Origin: an uncultured Steroidobacter sp.
Lineage (GTDB): Bacteria > Pseudomonadota > Gammaproteobacteria > Steroidobacterales > Steroidobacteraceae
Reading direction: 5' to 3'
Length of the DNA: 46,316 nucleotides
NCBI GenBank assembly: GCA_946478975.1
Contig: CAMLEO010000016.1
Location: 1-46,316 of the forward strand
This document shows, piece by piece, positions 9,701 through 18,462 of this stretch (its first letter is position 1; the number at the start of each line of letters is the position of its first letter). Under the pieces are notes generated by a model. It was not told where the DNA came from. It ran no database searches and saw only the letters and a list, made by a program, of their open reading frames with translations. The position numbers and the translations under genes are program-made.

Positions 9701-12700
9701 AGCCGATGCGCGAAGGTGTGCCATGGATTCGGCGCGCCATCGAGACGGCGGAGGAACGAGGCGACCTGACGTTTGCCGTCTACTCTTATTATCTGCTCCT
9801 GCCGCATCGCCTGCTGCTCGGCGACCCGTTGAACGAAGTCCAAAGCGAGGCGGAAGCCGCGTTGCTGTTCGCACGCAAGCTGCACTTCGTTTATCTGGCC
9901 GACTGCTCCACCGTCCAGCTGCTGTTCGTGCGCACGTTGCGGGGCGATGCCAGTGTCCGCGACATCGACGAGGGCGCGCTGGAACGGCGGCTGGAACAAA
10001 CAATCCAGCTGGGCAGCGCCCTGTGCTGGTTCTGGATCGTCAAGCTGCAACTGTCGTTCTTGCTGGAGGACCCGGCCGGCGCGATTCTCGCCCAGGCGCG
10101 GGCAAGAACGTACTTCCGCCCGCTGCTCACTCCCTATGATGATGCCGAATATCACTTCTATGCCGCGCTGGCACGCGCCGCCGTTTATGAAGTCGTCAGC
10201 GCCGACGAGCGCGAATCGTATCTCGAAGCGCTGCGCGCCCACGCCGGGAGACTGAACAAACTGGCGCAGGATTGCAGTGAAAACTTCGCGCAGCGAGCAA
10301 CGCTGGTCGCCGCCGAGATCGCGCGAGTGGAGGCCAGATTTGCAGACGCACAGCGTCTGTACGAAAGAGCCGTTCTTCTGGCTGAAACTCAAGGCTTCGT
10401 ACATGACGAGGCCATGGCCTATGAACTGGCCGCACGCTTTTACACTGCGCAAGGATTGAACACAGTAGCGCGCGGGCTGCTGCGTAGTGCGCGATCTCGT
10501 TATCTGCGCTGGGGCGCGACGGCGAAGGTCAAGCTGCTCGACGAGCGCAATCCTTCATTGCGCGACGAAGTTTCGGCCGTTGCGCCCGGCACGGCGATTC
10601 GCGGCCGACTCGCCGAACTGGATTTCATCTCCGTCGTCAAAGCGGCCCAGGCACTGTCGAGCGAAATCGTCCTCGACAAACTGATCGAGACATTGTTAGT
10701 TATCGGCGTCGAACAAGCCGGCGCGGCCCGCGGCGTCTTGGTGCTGTTTCACGAAGGTCGCGCCAGCATCGCCGCGGAGGCGCACGGCGGTCGTGACAAA
10801 GTGGAAGTCACGAGCTGGCACGCCGACGTGCAGCCCGCAGCCTTGCCGATGAGCATCCTGCAATACGTGATCCGCACCCACGAACGGGTGCTGCTCGGCG
10901 ATGCCAGCACCAGCTCGCTGTTTGCAGCAGATGAATATGTGCGCCGAGAGCGTCCACGCTCGGTGTTGTGCCAGCCGCTGATCAAACAAACGAACCTGGT
11001 CGGCGTGCTGTACCTGGAGAATTCGCTGGTCCCTCATGCCTTCAATGCGGCGAGCACTGCCATTCTCGATCTGCTCGGAGCGCAGTCTGCAATCTCGCTG
11101 GAGAACGCGCTGCTCTATGCCGATCTGCGCGAGCGTGAAAGTCGCATTCGGCGCTTGGTCGAGTCCAACCTGATCGCGATTTTCTTCTGGTCGATGGACG
11201 GCCGCATCTCCGACGCCAACGACGCCTTCCTGCAGCTGCTGGGCTACGACCGGGAGGACCTCGCAGAGGGCCACGTCACCTGGCAGGACATCACCTCGCC
11301 GGAATTTCAGGCGCTCGACAGCGAGCTCGCGATGCAACTCAGCGTGGACGGCAAGATTTCACCGTATGAGAAAGAGTTCACGCGCAAGGACGGCAGCCGC
11401 GTACCCGTGTTGATCGGCTGCACGTTGTTGGAAAGCTCGCAGGAGCAAGGCGTCGCTTTCGTACTCGACCTCACCGAACGCCGGCTCGCGGAAATCGAGC
11501 GCAGCGCACGGCGGGTTGCCGAAGCCGCGAATCGGGCCAAGAGCGAGTTCCTCGCCAGCATGAGTCACGAGCTGCGCACGCCGCTCAATGCGATTCTCGG
11601 CTACGCGCAAATCATGGATCACGATCGCACGCTGGGGGATCGGCAGCGGACCGCTGTGTCCGCGATCAAAAACAGCGGCGAACATTTGCTGGCATTAATC
11701 AACGATGTGCTCGACCTGGCGAAGATCGAAGCGCGCAAGCTCGACTTGAATCCCACGGACGTAAAGCTGGCGGACGTGCTGCGCGTGATTCGCGAGATCA
11801 TCCAGGTGCGCGCGGTGGAGAAAGGTCTCGCGTTCGTCTGGGACATCGATCCCGATCTGCCGCACACGGTGCATGTCGACAAGCGTCGCCTGCGCCAGGT
11901 GCTGCTGAACCTGCTGGCGAATGCAGTGAAGTTCACGGATCGCGGCGAAGTACGCATGTCTGTGCGACGCGGGCCGGTCGATTCGATCCGCTTCGAAGTT
12001 CAGGACACGGGCATCGGCATTCGCAACGATCAGCTCGCCGTCATCTTCGATCCCTTTGAGCAAGTCGGCGAAGCGCGGCATCGCGGCGCCGGCACCGGGC
12101 TGGGCCTTACTATCAGCCGCAGCCTGGTGCGCATGATGGGCGGCGAGATTCAGGTCGAAAGCTTTCCCAACACAGGCAGCCGCTTCTGGTTCGAACTCGA
12201 GCTGCCGGTGGTCGCCGCGGCGCCTTTCGTTGCAGCCGGATCGCGATCGTGGCTCACGGGATATGAAGGTCGACGCAAGACGGTGCTGTTGATCGACGAC
12301 GTGGTCGAGAATCGCAAGGTGCTGGTCGATCTGCTGGCGCCGCTCGGCTTCACGCTGGTTGAAGCAGAGAATGGCCAGGAAGGTTTCGAGAAAGCTCTGC
12401 AGCTGCTGCCCGACCTGATCGTCACCGACTATCTCATGCCAGTGATGAACGGCGAGGAGCTGACGCGCCGGCTGCGCGATCAGCCGGAGACGCGGCATAT
12501 TCCCACCATCATGCTGTCTGCACGCGTGTCCAGTGGCGACAACCTGGCGCGGCTCGCGGCGTCGGCCGATGCGTTCATGACCAAGCCCGTCGACCTGGAG
12601 CAGCTGCTGGCCTCGATTCAGAAGCTGCTCCAGCTCGATGGAACATTCGCGCTGGAGCCTGGTACCGAGCGCTCCGCAATTCGCATCGACGCGCCGCTCG

Positions 12701-12915
12701 TCACGCCTCCGGTCACCGAACTGGAAACACTTCATCGATTCGCGCGCGAAGGAAACATGCGCAAGGTCATTCAATGGGCCGAGCAGCTCACCGCGACCGA
12801 CGAGCGCTATCGAACCTTCGCCGATCAGCTCACCGAGCTTGCAAAACAATACCAGTCACGCGCGCTGCTCCAGATGGTCGAGGCACATCTGCAACGCGCG
12901 ATGGGAACCATGTAA
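6796..12915 (+). CDS. Giant hybrid sensor: Ser/Thr-kinase-like / AAA ATPase / GAF / PAS / histidine kinase / REC
   Basis: A 2039-residue cytoplasmic signalling protein. A Ser/Thr kinase-like domain (~20-270) has H115-K-D117 and N122 (HKDIQPGNILV) and MAPE (162-165), but the DFG triplet is T134-G-F136 and no clear VAIK lysine is visible, so activity is doubtful. The AAA/STAND-type ATPase has Walker A GDAGVGKS at 316-323 and Walker B LFLDDLQWAD near 443-452. A long helical, TPR-like region follows to ~1270. Then come GAF (~1270-1440), PAS (~1448-1560), HisKA with H1591 in SMSHELRTPLNAI, HATPase, and REC with D1878 in VTDYLMP. A ~70-residue helical tail ends the protein. This architecture is known in cyanobacteria and proteobacteria. 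GTG 6796 follows AGGAG at the TonB-receptor stop, implying coupling of receptor and sensor. Confidence 0.92.
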   Translation: METLRADEEFVLVRDVLEGSTTPVLLLVAVSESAASSVRRLEHELSLASELDPHWAVRPLALTRYQDHVALVLNDPGGELLSTLLGKPVEIERFLSLAIGIIDDLRQVHAHGLIHKDIQPGNILVDNEDHVRLTGFTLASRLPRERHVAEPPQLLAGTLPYMAPEQTGRMNRSIDSRSDLYALGVVFYQMLTGRLPFTATDPLEWVHCHIARQPSSPSESAAIPSTLANIVLKLLAKPAEDRYQTAAGLQSDMQQCLTCWQKEHRIDPFPLGRNDAPDHLLIPERLYGREKEVSTLHAAFARTVLESKATLVLIAGDAGVGKSSIVAELQRLIIAENALFAAGKFDQYERNLPDAALAQALRNLVQQLLAKEPAEIERWRGALLAALSGNGHLIANLVPEIELIIGKQRAHPELGPDDIANRFRRVLGRFVGVFARPEHPLTLFLDDLQWADAATLDFLEHVTGSSTIGPLLLIGAYRGNEVDATHPLMRRLQSIRAADVNVEEIVLGPLGSEDVRSMVCDALRTSPENAGELSQLVFERAGGNPFFVIQFLTGLEEEGLLAFDHGTATWHWDVQRIAAKASTENLANLVVDKLTRLSARTQITLKYLSALANAADMSTLATILRLSQTAIDAAMREAVTAGLVVHLGEMYKFLHDRVQEAAYGLIPEHERPAVHLRIGRALWSRAADSEAKEKIFDIATQLNRGAELITDTAERLRVAELNLQAGRRAREATAYAAASGFLSAGRQFLPDDAWTEHYDLAFGLELALGECEYLTAELGAADERLTLLATRATTVHDRASLASLRMLVYQNLGRNERAIDVCLDYLRGIGVVWAASPSPEEVFEEYNRLWRQLGNRRIEDLLNLPALSDPDQKCTLDVLASVLAPALRDRNFFHLCIGRMANISLEYGNSDGSALAYVYLNAVLGEDYDDYRRGYRFGKLAIDLVERGMDRFAQRVQIGFGTTVVPWTKPMREGVPWIRRAIETAEERGDLTFAVYSYYLLLPHRLLLGDPLNEVQSEAEAALLFARKLHFVYLADCSTVQLLFVRTLRGDASVRDIDEGALERRLEQTIQLGSALCWFWIVKLQLSFLLEDPAGAILAQARARTYFRPLLTPYDDAEYHFYAALARAAVYEVVSADERESYLEALRAHAGRLNKLAQDCSENFAQRATLVAAEIARVEARFADAQRLYERAVLLAETQGFVHDEAMAYELAARFYTAQGLNTVARGLLRSARSRYLRWGATAKVKLLDERNPSLRDEVSAVAPGTAIRGRLAELDFISVVKAAQALSSEIVLDKLIETLLVIGVEQAGAARGVLVLFHEGRASIAAEAHGGRDKVEVTSWHADVQPAALPMSILQYVIRTHERVLLGDASTSSLFAADEYVRRERPRSVLCQPLIKQTNLVGVLYLENSLVPHAFNAASTAILDLLGAQSAISLENALLYADLRERESRIRRLVESNLIAIFFWSMDGRISDANDAFLQLLGYDREDLAEGHVTWQDITSPEFQALDSELAMQLSVDGKISPYEKEFTRKDGSRVPVLIGCTLLESSQEQGVAFVLDLTERRLAEIERSARRVAEAANRAKSEFLASMSHELRTPLNAILGYAQIMDHDRTLGDRQRTAVSAIKNSGEHLLALINDVLDLAKIEARKLDLNPTDVKLADVLRVIREIIQVRAVEKGLAFVWDIDPDLPHTVHVDKRRLRQVLLNLLANAVKFTDRGEVRMSVRRGPVDSIRFEVQDTGIGIRNDQLAVIFDPFEQVGEARHRGAGTGLGLTISRSLVRMMGGEIQVESFPNTGSRFWFELELPVVAAAPFVAAGSRSWLTGYEGRRKTVLLIDDVVENRKVLVDLLAPLGFTLVEAENGQEGFEKALQLLPDLIVTDYLMPVMNGEELTRRLRDQPETRHIPTIMLSARVSSGDNLARLAASADAFMTKPVDLEQLLASIQKLLQLDGTFALEPGTERSAIRIDAPLVTPPVTELETLHRFAREGNMRKVIQWAEQLTATDERYRTFADQLTELAKQYQSRALLQMVEAHLQRAMGTM

Positions 12916-12916
12916 A

Positions 12917-14125
12917 TCACAAGGCTCCGATGGCTCGCGCCGCGACCTGCGCACCGTCAGACCGAACTTGTGCCGCAATCGATTTCGCCCGATTCACGAC
13001 GTGAGGCCTGGTAGCTCGCTCGATCGCGATCTTCAGCGAGTCCGCCGTCGGCGCACCTGGGACCGGCGACACTCCCATGCCGAGATCCTGCACACGCTGC
13101 GCCCAATAGAACTGATCGTAGTGCTGAGGAAGAACGACTTGAGGCGCACCCGCTCTCGCGGCCGCCGTCGTCGTCCCCGCGCCGCCGTGATGGACTACGG
13201 CCGCAACACGCTTGAAGAGTGCGGCGTGATTCACGTCGCCGACACTGAAGCAATCGGCGGCATCGTCGATGAGCGACAGATCAGCCCAACCACGCGACAC
13301 GATGGCACGCAGACCCAGTGCCCGGGCTGACTCGATCATCATCCGACTGACGCCCGTTGGCGCGGCAATGCTGCCGAAGCCGAAATACACTGGCGGCGCA
13401 CCGGCATCGAGAAATGTTTCCAACTCGGCCGGCAAGGACCGCTCGTCCTCCAGAATCCATGCGCCGGTTTGAAACACCGTCCCTGCCCTGCCGCCGGGCC
13501 ACGGCGCCAATGTCACATCCGCCGCCAGCCACGGCCGCTCGGTCAGAATGTAATCGCGAACATTCTCGATCTCAGGCAGCCCCAGCCTGGCACGATGCGG
13601 ATTGAGCACTGCACGGCCGATCGCGTTCCAACGCTGCGCATCCGTCTCCCACAGCGGCCGATAGTCGGCAATCGCGTTCGCGGGTTTATCGCCGAGCAGT
13701 GTGAGCACCGGCGGCGCGTGATGTGCCGAAGGAATCACCGCCGGGCAGTACGCCGCGAATATATATGGAATGCCCATTCGCTCGGCGATGGAAGGAGCCG
13801 CGAGCTGCAGCGCCGTCGCGCCGACGATGACGTCGCATCCTTCGGCTGCGGCGCCGATTGTTTCAAACTGCGCAGCAACGGTGCCTTCCATCATTTGCCG
13901 CCGTTGCTCCGGGGTCGGAGGCGCGGCGGACGGATCGGCCTTTGCTGTTGCTCGCAACTCCGGGCCGATGCATGTCACGCGCAGGCCGAGATCTGCGAGC
14001 CACTCGCGAAAATCCGGCGGCACGCACAGATGCACGTCCTGCCCCTGCGATCGCAAGGCCAGTGCCAGCGCCGCCAGCGGCTGCACGTCACCTCTGGATC
14101 CAATCGTCGATAGCAACACGCGCAT
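12917..14125 (-). CDS. GT1-type glycosyltransferase (UDP-glycosyltransferase/GtfB-like)
   Basis: A 402-residue GT-B fold glycosyltransferase that probably transfers a sugar from a nucleotide donor to a lipid, sterol or natural product. The N-terminus MRVLLSTIGSRGDVQPLAALA is the hallmark of the sterol-glucosyltransferase/vancomycin GtfB/rhamnolipid RhlB group. The C-terminal donor site reads VVHHGGAGTTTAAARAGAPQ followed by PQHYDQFYWAQRV. No signal peptide or transmembrane segment is visible, so it is probably cytoplasmic or peripheral to the inner membrane. GGGAGA lies 6 bases before ATG. Its stop is one base from that of the giant kinase on the other strand. No acceptor-synthesis gene is adjacent, so the substrate is not predictable. 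Confidence 0.9.
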   Translation of the reverse strand: MRVLLSTIGSRGDVQPLAALALALRSQGQDVHLCVPPDFREWLADLGLRVTCIGPELRATAKADPSAAPPTPEQRRQMMEGTVAAQFETIGAAAEGCDVIVGATALQLAAPSIAERMGIPYIFAAYCPAVIPSAHHAPPVLTLLGDKPANAIADYRPLWETDAQRWNAIGRAVLNPHRARLGLPEIENVRDYILTERPWLAADVTLAPWPGGRAGTVFQTGAWILEDERSLPAELETFLDAGAPPVYFGFGSIAAPTGVSRMMIESARALGLRAIVSRGWADLSLIDDAADCFSVGDVNHAALFKRVAAVVHHGGAGTTTAAARAGAPQVVLPQHYDQFYWAQRVQDLGMGVSPVPGAPTADSLKIAIERATRPHVVNRAKSIAAQVRSDGAQVAARAIGAL

Positions 14126-14252
14126 CAGATCTCTCCCTGTGAGGGCGTGCTTTTTATCGAACGCGCGGCCGGCCGGCTAGATCTCCCCAATCTCACAAAC
14201 ATTCAGTACACTAATAGTGCGCCCAACGGACTGCCGGCAATACACCAATTCC

Positions 14253-14930
14253 ATGACGTTCATCGATCTCAGCCACGCCATCGAAGACGGCATGATCACG
14301 TACAAAGGTCTGCCGGCGCCGCGGATCTGCGATCACCTGAGCCGCGAACAATCGCGGCAGCTGTACGCCAGGGGCACAGAGTTCCAGATCGGCAAGATCA
14401 CCATGGTGGCCAACACCGGCACCTACATCGACAGTCCCTTCCATCGCTTTGCCGACGGGACGGACATCGCGGGATTGAGTTTGAGCTCGCTGGTAGATCT
14501 GGACATGGTCGTCGTCCATGCGACTGATCTGTCCGGTCGCGGCATTCCGGTTGAAGCATTCAAAGCAGTGGACGTAAGTAACAAAGCGGTTTTGGTCCAC
14601 ACCGGTTGGTCGAGACACTGGCGGACGGATCAATACTTCGAGAATCATCCATTCTTGACCGCGGCAGCCGCCGACTACCTCAACAATGAAGGCGCGAGGC
14701 TGGTAGGAATCGACGCTTATAACGTCGACGACACCACCGACGGCCATCGGCCGGTCCATACCGTGCTGCTGCGAGCTGGGATTCCCATCGTCGAACATTT
14801 GCGTGGCTTGGAGCAGCTGCCGTCGAGCGGTGCGCGCTTCACGGCCGTGCCGCCGAAAGTGAGTGGCATGGGGACATTTCCAGTGCGCGCATTTGCAACA
14901 GTCCCCAAGAGCATGGGAGTCGCTGAGTAA
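14253..14930 (+). CDS. Cyclase-family metal-dependent hydrolase (kynurenine-formamidase-like) with altered metal motif
   Basis: A 225-residue protein of the cyclase/kynurenine formamidase superfamily (PF04199), beginning with the typical FIDLSHAIEDGM. The family metal motif HxGTHxDxPxH is present as N54-T-G-T-Y58-I-D60-S-P-F-H64, so two of the usual His ligands are Asn and Tyr while D60 and H64 remain. I have the impression that a homologous subgroup carries this NxGTYxD form, so it may be a natural variant. Typical family members hydrolyse formamides, cyclic amides or related compounds; the substrate here is unknown. ATG 14253 is preferred over in-frame GTG 14217 because family homology starts there. 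It is divergent from the glycosyltransferase. A formamidase would fit loosely with the downstream anthranilate-type operon, but this is not established. Confidence 0.85.
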   Translation: MTFIDLSHAIEDGMITYKGLPAPRICDHLSREQSRQLYARGTEFQIGKITMVANTGTYIDSPFHRFADGTDIAGLSLSSLVDLDMVVVHATDLSGRGIPVEAFKAVDVSNKAVLVHTGWSRHWRTDQYFENHPFLTAAAADYLNNEGARLVGIDAYNVDDTTDGHRPVHTVLLRAGIPIVEHLRGLEQLPSSGARFTAVPPKVSGMGTFPVRAFATVPKSMGVAE

Positions 14931-14988
14931 AAATTATCGTCCGAAGTTTACGAACGTCGCCGCCTGGAGACAGGGCTTTCTGCCGAAG

Positions 14989-15017
14989 TTGACGTACGGC
15001 CTCGTACTCATTATTTG
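14989..15017 (+). promoter_or_regulatory. Predicted promoter of the diguanylate cyclase gene
   Basis: TTGACG (14989-14994), a 17-base spacer and TATTTG (15012-15017) lie 40 bases before ATG 15057. The -35 matches 5 of 6 consensus positions and the -10 only 3 of 6. A similar CCGAAGTT block occurs 45 bases earlier (14941-14948) without a matching -10. Prediction from sequence only. Confidence 0.35.
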
Positions 15018-15056
15018 TTTGCGGCCAATACCAACAACCCTGGATCCGCAAGCGCG

Positions 15057-16043
15057 ATGGAATCGACGCAACTGCTGACGCTGCCCAGTCGGCCGGCCAT
15101 TCTGCTGGTCGATGACGACGCAGCCACCCGCGATCTGGTCTCGACATACGCCGAACAGCTGGGTCACGCGATCCACAAGTGCCGCACCGCTGAGGAAGCG
15201 CTGAAGCGACTGCGCGAAAACTTTTGCCCCATCGTCATTACCGACCTGAACATGCCCGGCATGGGCGGTTTGGCGCTGTGCCGCGAGCTGCGCGCTCGCA
15301 GGTGGCCAGGATATACCTACATCGTGATGCTCACCGGCGATCAGGAGCACGGTGCAATCGCAGCGCTCGAAGCAGGTGCGGATGATTGTTTGCGCAAGGA
15401 TGCTCCGCCGGCCGAGCTGAAGGCGCGCCTGCGCGTTGCCGAGCGCATCGTCACGCTGGAACATCGCCTGCGACGCACGTTGGAAGCGAGAGCAAGACAG
15501 GCCGCGACGGATGCTCTCACCGGGCTGCCGAATCGACGTTCGTTCGATCGCCAGTTCAACGCCGAATTCAAACGGGCGCGACGTTTCAACGAAGGGTTGT
15601 CGGTGCTGCTGATCGACGTCGATCGTTTCAAACAGATCAATGACGAGGATGGCCACCTGGTCGGTGACGACGTGCTCCGCAATCTAGCCGGCACGCTGCG
15701 AGCGAACCTTCCCCGCCAGTACGACATCCTTGCCCGATTTGGCGGCGAAGAGTTCGCTGCGGTGTTGCCCCACACAGATCGCGAGGAAGCGCTGCATGTG
15801 GCCGAGCGACTTCGCGTCGCGGTGGAAAGCACTTCGATTCAAACCAGCGCCGGTGAGCGCTTCATTACCATCAGTATCGGCATCGGCAATCTGGGGCCAC
15901 GGGCCAGCGCCGAAGCGATGACGACCCACGATTTGCTCGACGAAGCGGATCGATGTTTGTATGAAAGCAAACGCCAGGGGCGCAATCGGGTGACCACTCA
16001 TCCTCCCGCCGAACCGCGGAGTCTGGCGGACGTCTCGCTCTAA
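15057..16043 (+). CDS. Response-regulator diguanylate cyclase (REC-GGDEF)
   Basis: A 328-residue PleD/WspR-like enzyme that makes cyclic di-GMP from two GTP when its receiver is phosphorylated. REC (~12-130) has the acidic cluster LLVDDD, D63 in VITDLNMPG and the conserved K in LRKDAPP. The GGDEF domain (~155-315) contains DALTGLPNRRSFD, the active-site motif GGEEF (229-233) and an RQYD five residues before it. The latter matches the inhibitory I-site RxxD, so product feedback is expected. ATG 15057 is chosen over an upstream TTG (15015) because REC homology begins shortly after it. No output-specific gene is linked. The stop overlaps the convergent Rid gene stop by two bases. Confidence 0.93.
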   Translation: MESTQLLTLPSRPAILLVDDDAATRDLVSTYAEQLGHAIHKCRTAEEALKRLRENFCPIVITDLNMPGMGGLALCRELRARRWPGYTYIVMLTGDQEHGAIAALEAGADDCLRKDAPPAELKARLRVAERIVTLEHRLRRTLEARARQAATDALTGLPNRRSFDRQFNAEFKRARRFNEGLSVLLIDVDRFKQINDEDGHLVGDDVLRNLAGTLRANLPRQYDILARFGGEEFAAVLPHTDREEALHVAERLRVAVESTSIQTSAGERFITISIGIGNLGPRASAEAMTTHDLLDEADRCLYESKRQGRNRVTTHPPAEPRSLADVSL

Positions 16044-16435
16044 TGAGGAACCACCGCGGTGGCTTCGATCTCCACCTTCGCCTTCGCTTCCATCAATGCC
16101 ACGACTTGCACCACCGCCATGGTCGGAAAGTGCTGGCCCATGACTTCGCGATAAGCCGCGCCGATCTGCGATAGCTCCGCGTAATATTCGTCCCGACTCG
16201 TCACATACCAGGTCAGGCGCACGATGTGTTCGGGCCGTGCATCGGCCTCACGCAACACCGTGACGATATTCTTCAACGTCTGCCGCACTTGTTCTGCAAG
16301 CGCGCTCGGAAACTGCTGCTGCTCGTCCCAACCCACCTGGCCCGCGACGAACACCTGGCGGCCTTCGGCCACGATGCCGTTGGCATAGCCTTTCGGGCGA
16401 GGCCAGCCTGGAGGTTGTAACACCCGCTGCGTCAT
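16040..16435 (-). CDS. Rid-family (YjgF/YER057c/UK114) protein, likely imine/enamine deaminase of the aromatic operon
   Basis: A 131-residue member of the Rid superfamily, which forms trimers and hydrolyses reactive enamines/imines to ketones and ammonia. Family features are the N-terminal GIVAEGRQVFVAGQVG, NIVTVLREADA and the C-terminal VEIEATAVV. At the position of the catalytic Arg105 of E. coli RidA (PARS) this protein has PTMA, i.e. Met, so it belongs with the Rid subgroups lacking that Arg, while the late Glu is kept. Its ATG overlaps the acyl-CoA dehydrogenase stop by 4 nt, making it the last gene of the operon. In that setting it may deaminate an amino-enoyl-CoA intermediate of 2-aminobenzoyl-CoA breakdown. 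That role is inference. Confidence 0.9.
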   Translation of the reverse strand: MTQRVLQPPGWPRPKGYANGIVAEGRQVFVAGQVGWDEQQQFPSALAEQVRQTLKNIVTVLREADARPEHIVRLTWYVTSRDEYYAELSQIGAAYREVMGQHFPTMAVVQVVALMEAKAKVEIEATAVVPH

Positions 16436-17628
16436 TTCATTACCTCGCGAGCGATGATGAGCTTCTGCACCTCGGTTGCGCCTTCATAGATTCGCAGGGC
16501 GCGAATGTCACGATACAAGCGCTCGACCACTGCTCCATGAACCACGCCTCGGCCGCCGAACATTTGCACGGCGCGATCGATCACCATCTGTGCGCTTTCA
16601 GTTGCAGTCATCTTCGCCATGGCGGCGCTCTTGGTTACCGGCTGGCCGGTGTCGCGCTGCCAGGCTGCTCGATAGGTCAGCAACGCGGCGGCATCAATGG
16701 CCGTCGCCATATCCGCAATCGCGGCTTGAGTCAGCTGAAAGTCTGCGAGCGTCTTGCCAAACATCGCACGCTGGCGCGAGTACGCGATGGCCTCATCGAG
16801 CGCACGCCGTGCAAATCCGAGCGCCGCGGCTGCGACCGACGCACGAAAGATATCCAGCGTTCGCATCGCGATCTTGAACCCCTCGCCCTCGGCGCCGATG
16901 CGACGGCTTGCCGGCACACGGCAACTCGCGAATCGCAATGTGCCGAGCGGATGCGGAGCGATCACATCGATGCGTTGCTCGACGTGAAATCCCAAATCGC
17001 TCGGCTTGACCAGGAACGCGCTGATGCCTTGCGATCCGATCGTGCCGTCCGCGCGCTTCTGCCCCGGCTCCGTGCGAGCAAACACGCAATAGAGGTCGGC
17101 GATGCCGCCGTTGGAAATCCAGGTCTTGGTGCCGTTGAGAATGTAATGATCGCCCTCGACCTTCGCGGATGTTTGCATCGCTGCGACGTCCGAGCCCGCG
17201 TCAGGCTCCGACAAAGCAAAGGCCGCGATCGCGCTGCCGCTTGCCACCCGCGGCAGGTACTGCTGCTGCAACTTCACGTCGCCTGCGATCGAGAGCGCGC
17301 CACTGCCCAGCCCTTGCATCGCGAATGCAAAGTCCGCGAGGCCGTCGTGATACGCCAAGGTCTCGCGGATCAAACAAATCGCGCGAGAGTCGAACTCCTT
17401 CAAGGCGCCGCCGTGCTCGGCTCGCACACAATAACGAGTAATGCCGGCGCTGCCGAGGCCGGCTACGAGCTTGCGCGCTTGCGAATCAACTTCGGCTCGC
17501 GACTCGCCATGAGGAGTGCCGAGCAAATGTTCCCTGCTCCACCGCGTCACCAGTTCGGCAGCGGCGTGATGCTCGGGCGCGAAGAACGGCCAGCTGAGCC
17601 GTTCGCTCAAATCGAGCTGCACGCTCAT
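16432..17628 (-). CDS. Acyl-CoA dehydrogenase of the 2-aminobenzoyl-CoA-type operon
   Basis: A 398-residue FAD-dependent acyl-CoA dehydrogenase expected to introduce an alpha,beta double bond into an acyl-CoA and pass electrons to ETF. Family signatures are [21 protein letters not shown] (FAD contact), [16 protein letters not shown] and a C-terminal YEGATE in which E382 is at the catalytic-base position. ATG 17628 is chosen because it overlaps the enoyl-CoA hydratase stop by 4 nt (ATGA) and family homology starts there; the frame is open further upstream. Residues ~20-65 form the usual helical N-terminal domain. Context with a 2-aminobenzoyl-CoA monooxygenase/reductase suggests it acts on the reduced cyclohexane/cyclohexene carboxyl-CoA or a ring-opened product. 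The exact substrate is inferred. Confidence 0.94.
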   Translation of the reverse strand: MSVQLDLSERLSWPFFAPEHHAAAELVTRWSREHLLGTPHGESRAEVDSQARKLVAGLGSAGITRYCVRAEHGGALKEFDSRAICLIRETLAYHDGLADFAFAMQGLGSGALSIAGDVKLQQQYLPRVASGSAIAAFALSEPDAGSDVAAMQTSAKVEGDHYILNGTKTWISNGGIADLYCVFARTEPGQKRADGTIGSQGISAFLVKPSDLGFHVEQRIDVIAPHPLGTLRFASCRVPASRRIGAEGEGFKIAMRTLDIFRASVAAAALGFARRALDEAIAYSRQRAMFGKTLADFQLTQAAIADMATAIDAAALLTYRAAWQRDTGQPVTKSAAMAKMTATESAQMVIDRAVQMFGGRGVVHGAVVERLYRDIRALRIYEGATEVQKLIIAREVMK

Positions 17629-18449
17629 TTGCCGACGAACTCCGGCTTGCGCCTGGCGGCGAACGCTTCGAACGCGCGCCGAAAATCTTCGGTCTGCATG
17701 CAGATGGCCTGCGCCTGTGCTTCCGCTTCGAGCGCTTGTTCGATGCTCATGTTCCATTCCTGATTGAGCATGGTCTTGGTCATGCTATGAGCGAACATCG
17801 GGCCGGTGGCGAGACTCTTTGCCAGCCGCGATGCTTCGGCGAGCAACTGATCGCGCGCGACGAGCTGATTGAAAAATCCCCAGCGCTCGCCTTCTTCGGC
17901 GGTCATCGCTCGGCCGGTGAACATCAGCTCCGCGGCCCGGCCCTGGCCGATCAACCTCGGCAGGATAGCGCACGCGCCCATGTCACAACCGGCCAGGCCG
18001 ACTCGCGTGAACAAAAACGCGGTCTTCGCCTCGGGTGTACCAATCCGCAGATCGGAAACCATGGCGATGATGGCACCGGCGCCGGCGCAAATGCCGTCGA
18101 CCGCAGAAATCACGATCTGCGGACAGGCGCGAATGGCTTTGACGAGATCGCCCGTCATGCGCGTGAACGTCAGCAGCTCCGGCATGCTCATTTGCGTCAG
18201 CGGCCCGATGATTTCGTGCACGTCGCCACCGGAAGAGAAGTTGCCGCCGGCGCCATCGATCACGATCGCACGAATATCGCGGTCGTACACCAGGTCGCGG
18301 AACAGATCGCGCAGCTCGGCATACGACTCGAACGTCAGCGGGTTCTTGCGCTCGGGAATGTTCAGCGTCACGCAGCCGACGCCGTCATCCACCTTCCACA
18401 GGAAATGCCTGGCCTGGTACGTCGAGAGCGTGAGTTGGGTGAATGACAT
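17625..18449 (-). CDS. Enoyl-CoA hydratase/isomerase (crotonase family)
   Basis: A 274-residue crotonase-fold protein. The oxyanion-hole regions are [13 protein letters not shown] (~79-91) and [13 protein letters not shown], and a later [18 protein letters not shown] segment holds part of the active site. The usual hydratase Glu pair is not clearly present: the second site has CDMG where hydratases often have an acid, so isomerase, hydrolase or ring-cleaving activity is possible. ATG 18449 is preceded by GGGGG and lies 13 bp after the SDR stop; the longer open frame is disregarded. In the operon it would hydrate or hydrolytically open a cyclic enoyl-CoA derived from 2-aminobenzoyl-CoA. Family assignment is firm; reaction is inferred. 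Confidence 0.92.
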   Translation of the reverse strand: MSFTQLTLSTYQARHFLWKVDDGVGCVTLNIPERKNPLTFESYAELRDLFRDLVYDRDIRAIVIDGAGGNFSSGGDVHEIIGPLTQMSMPELLTFTRMTGDLVKAIRACPQIVISAVDGICAGAGAIIAMVSDLRIGTPEAKTAFLFTRVGLAGCDMGACAILPRLIGQGRAAELMFTGRAMTAEEGERWGFFNQLVARDQLLAEASRLAKSLATGPMFAHSMTKTMLNQEWNMSIEQALEAEAQAQAICMQTEDFRRAFEAFAARRKPEFVGK

Positions 18450-18462
18450 GGAGCCCCCGCGA

